Below are positions 1 to 7,880 of a DNA stretch of 64,000 nt, in pieces (positions within the stretch are counted from its first letter, which is position 1; every line of letters begins with the position of its first letter). The notes beneath the pieces are model-generated. The model was not told where the DNA came from and ran no database searches. It saw only the letters and a list, made by a program, of their open reading frames with translations. The stretch comes from Enoplolaimus lenunculus (taxonomy: Eukaryota; Nematoda; Enoplea; Enoplida; Thoracostomopsidae): contig JASANG010003383.1 of the NCBI GenBank assembly GCA_030248215.1, forward strand, positions 1 through 64,000, read 5' to 3'. The position numbers and the translations under genes are program-made.

Positions 1-1
1 C

Positions 2-497
2 TGTAAGCTGGCGTCAACTAGACGGCTATAACAATTTTGGTATAGAACAAAATTTCAAAATATGCAAAGTAAACGCTTTAGCTATTCAGCGATTTTAGTA
101 TATAAGCATTGTTGTAAACATGTTATTCCTTCTACAAGATAACAGGCTAGTGTTGCTCTTCCTAGTAGGTTTAAGATATACATGTTGGTAGTGACCAAGC
201 TTTTATGTAAACATAGTGCGGCTGCCCTGAAAATAATTTATGAAAAGGCTTTGAAAACTAGGAGCACTTGGTTGGTCGGTTGATGCATATAATATAAACC
301 ATGCCGCATTAAGCTGTTATTAGTACTTTCATAATTGTTATCATAATCGTGCATAATTTTTGCAATTTCACATCGCATCTATTTGTTTTTTGTAAACTGT
401 AGTAATCTTTTGTTCGTGTTGTTATATGTGGGTGTTTACTGTTTTAGGCTGGTTTACCTTATTTTAGTAAACAAGCTTTAGGCATTGCATGTTTACA
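2..497 (+). repeat. 5' LTR of the Ty3/Gypsy element
   Basis: It starts TGTAAGCTGG and ends GTTTACA, and is repeated at 6949-7444 with about one difference. A TATA-like run (TATAATATAAACC) lies near position 288 and could position transcription start. I do not recognise a clear tRNA primer-binding site just downstream. Confidence 0.96.
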
Positions 498-1156
498 CTC
501 TCTTGTTTCGCAGCCGTGGTTGTTTTCCGGTTATTGCTCTCCGTTTTTGTCGTGTCGAGGGCCTCTCGCCGCAGCAATCCGATCCCGCGGGGTAACGATC
601 CACAATCGTGCAATCAAAAGTATCCGCGCCGGCCCCATTGCGCATCGATCGGAAGGCTCGACAGATGGTGATTTTTGTTTAAAAATTTATGAATGCTTAT
701 TTTTTTTGTGATTTTTTTAGTTGATGATTAGTCCACTGTGGTATTAGTAATGTAGGACTAAACGGCAATCTAGTTTTTGGTGGTTATTTCTTTGGTAAAG
801 AAGTTTACGCATAGCATTTTTTTTATTTTTTAAGACATTGTTTAAACCAGCCTGAGTGCAATTAATGCTAAGAGCCTCAGTGTGCTGATTACAGGGTAGA
901 CCGTTCTACAGTGATTTTTTTGTGGTGCGTCACAGATTTTTTTTTCAGTTAGCGAGAAACCATTTTTATGAGCGTCTATTGATAACTTTGACTTCAAAAT
1001 GAATGTGGGTTTCATTTTTTCATTTTTTATGCTTTTTGCGCACACCACAGACCAGAGATTTTATGGCCATCGCATTCGGTCGGTACACCGGATAAATTAT
1101 TTTCCGTCGGGTTTTTTCAAGTTTCTTTCATATTAAGCCGGCCTCACACTTACATT
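498..1156 (+). other. Untranslated leader of the retrotransposon
   Basis: This is about 660 bases between the 5' LTR and the first gag start. It holds only short unrelated ORFs. By position it would carry the primer-binding and packaging signals, but I cannot identify either from sequence alone. Confidence 0.6.
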
Positions 1157-2346
1157 TTGTTGAAAAAGACGGTTTTTTATAAAAAAGCCGTTGGTTGTGA
1201 GTGTTTTGGGGGTTGTTTGTTTGTATCTAGCAGACACAAATCTGCATTACGATGGCTTCTTGTGCTAGCTGGGGATGTTGAGTTAAACCCCGGTCCTTTG
1301 AATCTGATGCAGTACACAAAGAGTGAGCTAACATCCGTGTTGCAGATTTTGCATGAAACCGACCCCACTTTTGTTATTCCAGAAACGTTGCAGAAAAAGG
1401 ATTTGATCGGGATGTTGGAGCCGTATGGTGATAAGCTGTTGAGTGCGTTATTTTTAGCGGTGAAGCCTCCAGTAGTGACGGAGCTTACACAGCAGGCGTT
1501 TGCTGGTGATATCGGGAAAACAGTGAAGTTACCCGAATTTTTTGAGACTGATACAAAGCGATGGTTTGAAACAGTTGAGCAGATGCTCACTGGCTCATCA
1601 GTGTGCGCAAAAACAGTCTCCTCAGAGTGGTACCTTTAACAGCCTTGAAGCAGTGTGGCGCTGATGTGTCACTTAATTTCGAACAGCTTCGAGATCAGAT
1701 TGTTAGACACTTCGATGATACGGCGGAACAGAAGCTCAGGAAGTTGCTGAGTGAACAAAGTCTTGGCGACCAGAAGCCATCTTCCGCATTGCGCCATTTG
1801 AAACAGTTGGCTCCGAACAACCAGAATTTGGTGAAACTGCGTTTCCTGGAAATTTTGCCCACTGAGATAAGGGTTGTTTTGTCTACCCTTGGAGATGATA
1901 CTGCATTGGAACGGCTTGCTGAGGCTGCGGATAAAATGATAGATCAAATGCCGCAGTGTAGCAGGGTGGTGAATTCCATCCGCGATCCACAGCAGACACA
2001 GTCTTCTTCACAAGACACAATTGACGATTTGAAGGTACAAATTACGGAGTTAACGAAAGCAGTCCACGCGATTAATCTATCCAATCGCGCCAGGAGCAGG
2101 ACCAGGAATAGGTGGCGAAACACGAATAGACCCCAAAATGGCCGCCAACAATTTGACGGCCGCCGCAACCATTTACAACATGATCGTAGTGTTTCGCGGC
2201 CGAGTCGGAGTCTGCAAACAAATCGGTTTTGTTTTTATCACAGTCGGTTCGGTGAGAATGCTTTCAGATGTGTTGGTCCGTGCGCTTGGAATTCCCGATC
2301 GGGAAACGGGCGAAATCCGGCGCCAGTGCGGCCCGCGCCGGAGTAA
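1157..2346 (+). pseudogene. gag: Retrotransposon gag region with N-terminal 2A-type motif
   Basis: Gag would form the particle that packages the element RNA. The first stretch starts at 1157. Residues about 31-47 form a hydrophobic run ending in GDVELNPGP, which fits the 2A consensus DxExNPGP; in 2A peptides the ribosome skips the last Gly-Pro bond. Downstream are capsid-like helical sequence and a basic Arg-rich stretch. The end has a C-x2-H-x10-C-x3-C-type cluster (CFYH...C...C) like that seen before the protease in many animal Gypsy elements. The region overlaps the start of pol. It does not read in one frame: I count about one or two interruptions, some of which could be recoding instead of decay. 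Confidence 0.8.
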
Positions 2347-5300
2347 ACACTATTTTTGTAGCCGCCAGTAATGTTGGTCACTTTATTGCAGACACTGGAA
2401 GTGACTGCAGCATACTGCCAAAGCGTTTCAGCAAGTTAGGAAGCGCTATTCAACGCAGAGCTCCTTTAAAACTTAGTGCGGCAAATGATTCTAATATTGA
2501 AATTTTCGGTGAACGGCAGCTCACTTTTAACCTCAATTGCCTTGATCGTACTTTTACATGGAATTTTTTGATTGCGGACGTAGTTCAACCGATCTTGGGC
2601 CGTGATTTTTTAGCACATAACAAACTGTTAGTGGATTGTTCGAAGCAGACACTGAAAGAAGTTGGACAAGCCTGTGGGTCCAGTCAAGTGGGGATCAGTT
2701 GTTTTAATGTTAATGGTAAGCCGTTAGTTCAGCGCTATTCCAGTTTGTTCAATGAAATATCTCCTACCGACGAGATACGCCATCCGGTGGAACATCACAT
2801 AACCACATCTGGTCCTCCTAGTTTTGCGAGGCCCAGAAGATTGTTTGGAGAAAAGTTGCGTATTGCGCGAGAACATTTCACCAAGTTGGAACGACAGGGT
2901 ATTGTTTATCGTGGCGAGTCGGCATGGGCCACGCCACTGCATATGGCGCCAAAGCAGGATGCTAACGAGCCTTGGCGTCCTTGCGGGGACTATCGGCAAT
3001 TAAACAGAAATACGTTGCCTGATAGATACCCCATGCCCAACTTGGCGGATATTACTAATGAACTTCACGGGGCGACCGTGTTTTCCAAGCTTGATTTAGT
3101 GAGTGCTTACCACCAAATACCAGTAGCTAAAGAAGATCAACCGAAAACAGCGATAACTACGCCATTCGGTTTGTTCTTGTATAGACGCATGCCATATGGC
3201 CTACGGAATGCTGCACAGACGTTTCAGCGTTTGATTGACATTGCATTGCAGGATCTACCGTATGCAAGAGCGTACATGGACGATATTCTGGTAGCCAGTA
3301 ACACAGAGTCTGAGCATGTGAAGCATCTTGAATCAGTTTTCGAGCGTTTGAAACATTTCAATCTTCGACTTAAAGGCAAGAAGTGCCAATTTTTTTGCTC
3401 GAAGGTGAACTTTGTTGGCATAGAAATAACACAGCAAGGTATCCGGCCTGTGGCTGAGAAGATTGCGGCCATTGATAGCATAGCGCAACCCCAAACGGTA
3501 CGAGAATTGAAAAGTTTTCTCGGTGCGGCAGGTTTCTATCATCGGTTTGTGAAGAATTTTTCGCAAATATCCGCACCACTCACCTCGTTGACCCGTGGCC
3601 TCCAGATAAAGAGTGTGGCTAAGCTGAAATGGGAGAAATCTTCCGAAGCGGCGTTCAAAGCGTTGAAACAGGCGCTGAAAGAGTCGGTAACGCTGTCATT
3701 CCCAGATCCCACCGCAAGACTCGAACTTGTTACGGATGCTTCGTCTGTTGCTGTGGGCGCAGTGTTGCACCAGATTGTTGAAGATATCAAGCAGCCGCTG
3801 GCATTCTTCTCACGAAAACTCAATGACGCGGAACGACGCAAATCCGCTTTTGACCGCGAGCTGTTGGCGATTTATTTGAGTCTGAAACATTTTAGTTGGT
3901 TGTTGGATGTACCATTTCGAGTCGTCACTGATCATAAACCTCTGCTTCACGCTCTAGGTATGAAAGCCCCGACCCCGCAGCAATCACGCTGGTTATCCTA
4001 CATTTCCGAGTTTAACTGTACAATCCATCATGTCTCCGGTGTCGAGAACGTGGTTGCCGATAACTTATCGCGGTCGGTGCAAGCAATCTCAGTAAAAATT
4101 GATGACTCTATTTCACGTGAGCAGAAGCTAGATCAGGAGTTACAACTATTTTTTAAGAATTCGTCGTATCAGCTAGTGGAGCGTAAAATTGATGGATCTG
4201 TAGTCATTTGTGATAGATTATTCCGCCCTTTCGTTCCTAAATGTATGCGATACGAGTTATTTTTGCAATTACATTCGCTTTCACACCCAAATTCAGCAGC
4301 AACACTGCGTTTGGTTAAGGCCAATTATACTTGGCCGGGTGTCAGTCGGGATATAAAGCTTTGGACAAAGTACTGTGAGCGGTGCCAAAAGGGTAAAATA
4401 TGGCGTCATACAAAGTCTCCGGTGGGTAACATACCAACAACCTCAAGATTCCACACAGTCCACATTGACATTGTAGGACCCCTGCCACCGTCGAACGGAT
4501 ATCGATATCTCGTGACGATAATAGACCGTTTCACTAGATGGACTGAGGTGGTTCCGGTGGGTGACATATCCACTAATTCCGTGGTACAAGCGTTTATCCA
4601 AGCTTGGGTAGCCAGGTTTGGAGTTCCACGTACGATAATATCAGATCGTGGTAGTCAATTCGGGTCTGCAGTTTGGAACCTTCTCATGCATACTTTATCC
4701 ATTGAACGTAAGCGAACAACAGCCTACCACCCGTGTGCCAACGGTGCAATTGAAAGATTTCATCGTACGCTCAAGAATGCACTGCGAACTAGTTGCAGCG
4801 GACGAGATTGGTTCCATTCTTTACCCCTGTCGCTTCTCGGGATCCGCAACACTGTGAATGAGCAAGGTTTCAGCCCCTCACAGCTCGTATTTGGGTCCAA
4901 TGTTGAACTTCCGGTTCAGTTTTTTGTGCCGACCAAGTCTGACTTTGAAACACCTACTGCATCGTTTCTGGAAAAGTTTTTCTCGCAGGTTAGGTCGTTC
5001 CCGTGTCCACAAAGGAAGCATACGACAGCTCACTATGTTCCAAAGGATTTGTCTAAGTGCGAGTACGTGTGGTTGCACGAAAAAGTACCAAAATCATCAC
5101 TTTGTCATCGATACTCTGGCCCATACAAGGTTGTGTCCAGAGATGACAAGACCGTTTCAATTGAAATTAATGGTCGTTCGGATAGAGTTTCTCTTGATCG
5201 TGTTAAACCGGCGTTTCTGCAAGCAGATTTAGAAGAAAGGGGCCAGGAACCACGTAGTCAGGAAAAAACAGACACCACGGTTCCAACAGACAGTTCTTCT

Positions 5301-5633
5301 GTACCAAACCAATTGGAATTGGTAGAAAACACAGTCGTGTTAGCCAAATTTCCTCACTATCCGTTTTGGCCCGCAGTAGTTGTAGATCCAACACAGACTC
5401 CATTGCAGCATGTTAGAAAACGTGGTTACCAAGTACCGGTAAGGTTTTTTTCAACAAATCGCTTCGCTTATATTCCATTGTCGGATATAAAATTCTTTGC
5501 GGAAGTCAATACCAACCATAGGGCCTTAAAACGGGCATTTGTGGAAGCTAAAAGTTTCATTGCTGCATGGTCAGAAAAACTTAATATTAAAACAACACAA
5601 AAGCAAGTTAAGTTTGATATTGGCAAAAAATAA
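2268..5633 (+). CDS. pol: Retrotransposon Pol: protease, RT, RNase H, integrase, PWWP-like end
   Basis: A single open frame of 1121 codons. Visible in order are aspartic protease (DTGSDCSILP, about residue 43), reverse transcriptase (RT) with the YMDD catalytic box (about residue 336), RNase H (TDASSVAVGAV, about 490) and integrase. The integrase has a HHCC zinc finger (HSLSH...CERC, about 670-705) and a DDE core (HIDIVGP, ISDRGSQF, NGAIERFH). The gene ends with a PWWP-like domain from about residue 1020 (LAKFPHYPFWPAVVVDP, then VPVRFFSTNRFAYIP). Many Gypsy integrases end in a chromodomain or nothing; PWWP domains in other proteins bind methylated H3K36 nucleosomes and DNA. It overlaps gag at its 5' end in another frame, which suggests the frameshifted Gag-Pol expression the family often uses. 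The frame-opening residue at 2268 need not be a real start. Confidence 0.95.
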   Translation: MCWSVRLEFPIGKRAKSGASAARAGVNTIFVAASNVGHFIADTGSDCSILPKRFSKLGSAIQRRAPLKLSAANDSNIEIFGERQLTFNLNCLDRTFTWNFLIADVVQPILGRDFLAHNKLLVDCSKQTLKEVGQACGSSQVGISCFNVNGKPLVQRYSSLFNEISPTDEIRHPVEHHITTSGPPSFARPRRLFGEKLRIAREHFTKLERQGIVYRGESAWATPLHMAPKQDANEPWRPCGDYRQLNRNTLPDRYPMPNLADITNELHGATVFSKLDLVSAYHQIPVAKEDQPKTAITTPFGLFLYRRMPYGLRNAAQTFQRLIDIALQDLPYARAYMDDILVASNTESEHVKHLESVFERLKHFNLRLKGKKCQFFCSKVNFVGIEITQQGIRPVAEKIAAIDSIAQPQTVRELKSFLGAAGFYHRFVKNFSQISAPLTSLTRGLQIKSVAKLKWEKSSEAAFKALKQALKESVTLSFPDPTARLELVTDASSVAVGAVLHQIVEDIKQPLAFFSRKLNDAERRKSAFDRELLAIYLSLKHFSWLLDVPFRVVTDHKPLLHALGMKAPTPQQSRWLSYISEFNCTIHHVSGVENVVADNLSRSVQAISVKIDDSISREQKLDQELQLFFKNSSYQLVERKIDGSVVICDRLFRPFVPKCMRYELFLQLHSLSHPNSAATLRLVKANYTWPGVSRDIKLWTKYCERCQKGKIWRHTKSPVGNIPTTSRFHTVHIDIVGPLPPSNGYRYLVTIIDRFTRWTEVVPVGDISTNSVVQAFIQAWVARFGVPRTIISDRGSQFGSAVWNLLMHTLSIERKRTTAYHPCANGAIERFHRTLKNALRTSCSGRDWFHSLPLSLLGIRNTVNEQGFSPSQLVFGSNVELPVQFFVPTKSDFETPTASFLEKFFSQVRSFPCPQRKHTTAHYVPKDLSKCEYVWLHEKVPKSSLCHRYSGPYKVVSRDDKTVSIEINGRSDRVSLDRVKPAFLQADLEERGQEPRSQEKTDTTVPTDSSSVPNQLELVENTVVLAKFPHYPFWPAVVVDPTQTPLQHVRKRGYQVPVRFFSTNRFAYIPLSDIKFFAEVNTNHRALKRAFVEAKSFIAAWSEKLNIKTTQKQVKFDIGKK

Positions 5634-5808
5634 AACAATTTTTTGAAAATGCAGTTACACTTAACATTATTTCAACTAATATGATTTAGTTGAAACATAG
5701 TCACACGTTCGCTGGAAGCTGAACCACGTTGGCGTAGGTGGAAAGCATATTCGTGTGATTATGTTTCTCCTGTTGAGCGTTAAGTAAAGTATAGCTTAAT
5801 TTTAGGCA

Positions 5809-6888
5809 ATGCAGCAATGTCTTTGTTTCCTTTCCACGCATCCCAGCAACAGTTTTCTTTCGAATTTTGCTGCTTATTCAGTGAAATTGGGAAATCGAGT
5901 GTTTGCTAACACAGAGATGCAATATGCCTATTATAAATGCACAATGCTCAACGACAGTCGCAAAGCGAGCCAAGTCCTTGAAGCTGTCACTCCAGCGGAA
6001 GCTAAAGCAATTTCATCAGCAGCTCAAACGGCCGCATCGTCCCATCAGATAGCTAAATGGCGCAATGTGCGAGTAAAAGTCATGTTCAAATGCTTATCTG
6101 ATAAATGTGATCAGAATCCAGATTTTCGTTCACGTTTGCAGCAGACAGGTAACACTCTCTTAGTTGAAGCCAACCCATTTGATACATTCTGGGGTGTCGG
6201 TTTATCATGGAACAATGTTCCTGAATGCCTTCCTGCGGGTGCGTTTCCAAATTCGAATACACTTGGCAAGTTGCTAATGAAATTGAGATCCACCCTCAAT
6301 GGCACATCATCCAGAGCAGAATGTTTGTTTGTGTGTGATTCAATCGGGAAAAGGGTCAAAAGCAATCATTTTTCCACCGTTTTTTGGTCTGGAGCAAATA
6401 TCCAAACCGTTTTTCATTTAGCCGAATGTACCACACATAGTGGCGTTTCGCGGGTTTTTATTTTAACTGGTACGAACAATTTATCAATAGACAAGCCATG
6501 GGAAAATGGGCGTAATCCTAAAACAGCTGGTGACGGTTCGTTAAAACGCGCGAAGCCATCGCGCCTTATTGCAAAATTCAAACAAAATGTGGAATTTTTT
6601 GTGCAAAAATACCCTAATGTGCACCTGGTGCTGTTAGAAATTCTACCCCGACCTGGTGACGCACCAAAGTTCACGCAAGAGAAGCTCAGCCGTCTTCAAA
6701 AAGGCATAACCGATACGAACAAAGGGCTCTCAGCTATTGTAAATGAATATTCGTTAAGCAAGCAAATTGAATTAATGTTATGCGAGAAGGAGTTTCAAAA
6801 ACAATCCTTCTTCATGAAAGACGGTCTGCACTTGTCATCCAGTGGCACTGAGCATTTGAAACAGTTGCTAGAACGATTCTTCATCTGA
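5809..6888 (+). CDS. Third ORF: NADAR/YbiA-like domain fused to SGNH-hydrolase-like domain
   Basis: It is a 359-residue open frame in the position where retroviruses keep env. It has no signal peptide or membrane helix, so it is not an envelope. Residues about 5-160 look like NADAR/YbiA: FLSNFAAYS near residue 17, a glutamate-led helix (TEMQYAYYKC) and the motif TGNTLLVEANPFDTFWGVG near 120-140. NADAR proteins act on ADP-ribosylated guanine or on riboflavin intermediates through N-glycoside cleavage. Residues about 167-359 look like an SGNH/GDSL hydrolase: block I CDSIG, a block III-like TGTNN, and block V DGLHLSSSG. SGNH esterases are known in ORF1 of CR1-type LINEs. The start ATG follows an untranslated gap of about 175 bases after pol. 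Both domain calls come from motif memory only. Confidence 0.8.
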   Translation: MQQCLCFLSTHPSNSFLSNFAAYSVKLGNRVFANTEMQYAYYKCTMLNDSRKASQVLEAVTPAEAKAISSAAQTAASSHQIAKWRNVRVKVMFKCLSDKCDQNPDFRSRLQQTGNTLLVEANPFDTFWGVGLSWNNVPECLPAGAFPNSNTLGKLLMKLRSTLNGTSSRAECLFVCDSIGKRVKSNHFSTVFWSGANIQTVFHLAECTTHSGVSRVFILTGTNNLSIDKPWENGRNPKTAGDGSLKRAKPSRLIAKFKQNVEFFVQKYPNVHLVLLEILPRPGDAPKFTQEKLSRLQKGITDTNKGLSAIVNEYSLSKQIELMLCEKEFQKQSFFMKDGLHLSSSGTEHLKQLLERFFI

Positions 6889-6935
6889 TTTTAACATAAT
6901 TCAAAAATTTTTTTGAACGATCGGCTCCGCCTCTT

Positions 6936-6948
6936 CGGAGGGGGGTTA
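6936..6948 (+). promoter_or_regulatory. Polypurine tract before the 3' LTR
   Basis: A G-rich purine run (GGAGGGGGG, then TTA) directly abuts the TG of the 3' LTR. This is the usual position of the primer for plus-strand DNA synthesis. Confidence 0.7.
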
Positions 6949-7444
6949 TGTAAGCTGGCGTCAACTAGACGGCTATAACAATTTTGGTATAGAACAAAAT
7001 TTCAAAATATGCAAAGTAAACGCTTTAGCTATTCAGCGATTTTAGTATATAAGCATTGTTGTAAACATGTTATTCCTTCTACAAGATAACAGGCTAGTGT
7101 TGCTCTTCCTAGTAGGTTTAAGATATACATGTTGGTAGTGACCAAGCTTTTATGTAAACATAGTGCGGCTGCCCTGAAAATAATTTATGAAAAGGCTTTG
7201 AAAACTAGGAGCACTTGGTTGGTCGGTTGATGTATATAATATAAACCATGCCGCATTAAGCTGTTATTAGTACTTTCATAATTGTTATCATAATCGTGCA
7301 TAATTTTTGCAATTTCACATCGCATCTATTTGTTTTTTGTAAACTGTAGTAATCTTTTGTTCGTGTTGTTATATGTGGGTGTTTACTGTTTTAGGCTGGT
7401 TTACCTTATTTTAGTAAACAAGCTTTAGGCATTGCATGTTTACA
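6949..7444 (+). repeat. 3' LTR of the Ty3/Gypsy element
   Basis: It is 496 bases, nearly identical to 2-497. Its 3' edge lies about 436 bases upstream of the first ATG of the Mesh-like gene, in the same orientation, so an LTR promoter could affect that gene (inference). Confidence 0.96.
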
Positions 7445-7528
7445 TACACTTCTGCAACGCTTAGGCTTAGGCTTATAGGGTTAGGAGTATGCATAACCTA
7501 CTGTTACGGCCCAAAAGTAACATTGGCC
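7445..7528 (+). mobile_element. Right half of a TTAGGC-core MITE split by the retrotransposon
   Basis: It contains GCTTAGGCTTAGGCTTA followed by the family's right end (TACTGTTACGGCCC ... ACATTGGCC). The left half is missing here and would be expected just upstream of the window start, on the far side of the retrotransposon. Confidence 0.7.
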
Positions 7529-7659
7529 GTTTCCTTTGTCGGAAACTTCTGGACCCGTCACTACTGGTACATTGTATTTTACAATGCGCCATACGATCGC
7601 AGACAGGTTTTTGATTCGGAACAAAAAAATTAAAACAATAATCATCAAGTAGTATAAGC

Positions 7660-7778
7660 ATATTTCTAGCCTAGGTTTAAGCGAAAGCCTAAGTTCAGTT
7701 AAACATAAAAATTAATCTAAGCTTACTCTATTCCAATCCCACGGAATAACGTTCCGCAGCTTGATCTTTACATGGGCG
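7660..7778 (-). mobile_element. TTAGGC-core MITE, short copy
   Basis: Minus-strand copy: AGCCTA/GCTTA-type hexamers, then AAGCTTACTCTATT and the left-end signature GGAATAACGTTCCGC...GATCTTTACATGGGC read in inverse. It lies just upstream of the Mesh-like start codon and may contain part of that promoter. Confidence 0.6.
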
Positions 7779-7880
7779 ATTTTCAAGAAATTAATTTTTA
7801 GTTTAAAAGACAGCAACTGAAAATTTTTCCGTTTATGAAAGTTGTTCATATAAAATTTCAGAAACAATGCAGACACTAAA

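Larger units (their letters stand above)
2..7444 (+). mobile_element. Young Ty3/Gypsy LTR retrotransposon with extra domains
   Basis: Seen: two 496-bp direct repeats starting TG and ending CA flank gag, protease-RT-RNase H-integrase and a third ORF. The order of protease, RT, RNase H, integrase places it in Ty3/Gypsy. The two LTRs differ at about one position in 496, so insertion was recent. Pol and the third gene are open throughout; the gag region reads in more than one frame, with about one or two breaks (or recoding), so I call the element nearly whole but probably not fully intact. Unusual parts are a 2A-type motif at the Gag start, a PWWP-like domain at the Pol end and a NADAR+SGNH third gene. 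The 3' LTR runs straight into the right half of a small TTAGGC-core MITE, so the element landed in that repeat. The 5' target flank lies outside the window, so the target duplication cannot be confirmed. Confidence 0.97.

Noticed and set aside
5809-6888. Reading the third retrotransposon ORF as an envelope gene
   Set aside because: It has no signal peptide, no membrane segment, no furin-type site and no fusion-peptide-like region; the motifs instead suggest NADAR and SGNH domains.
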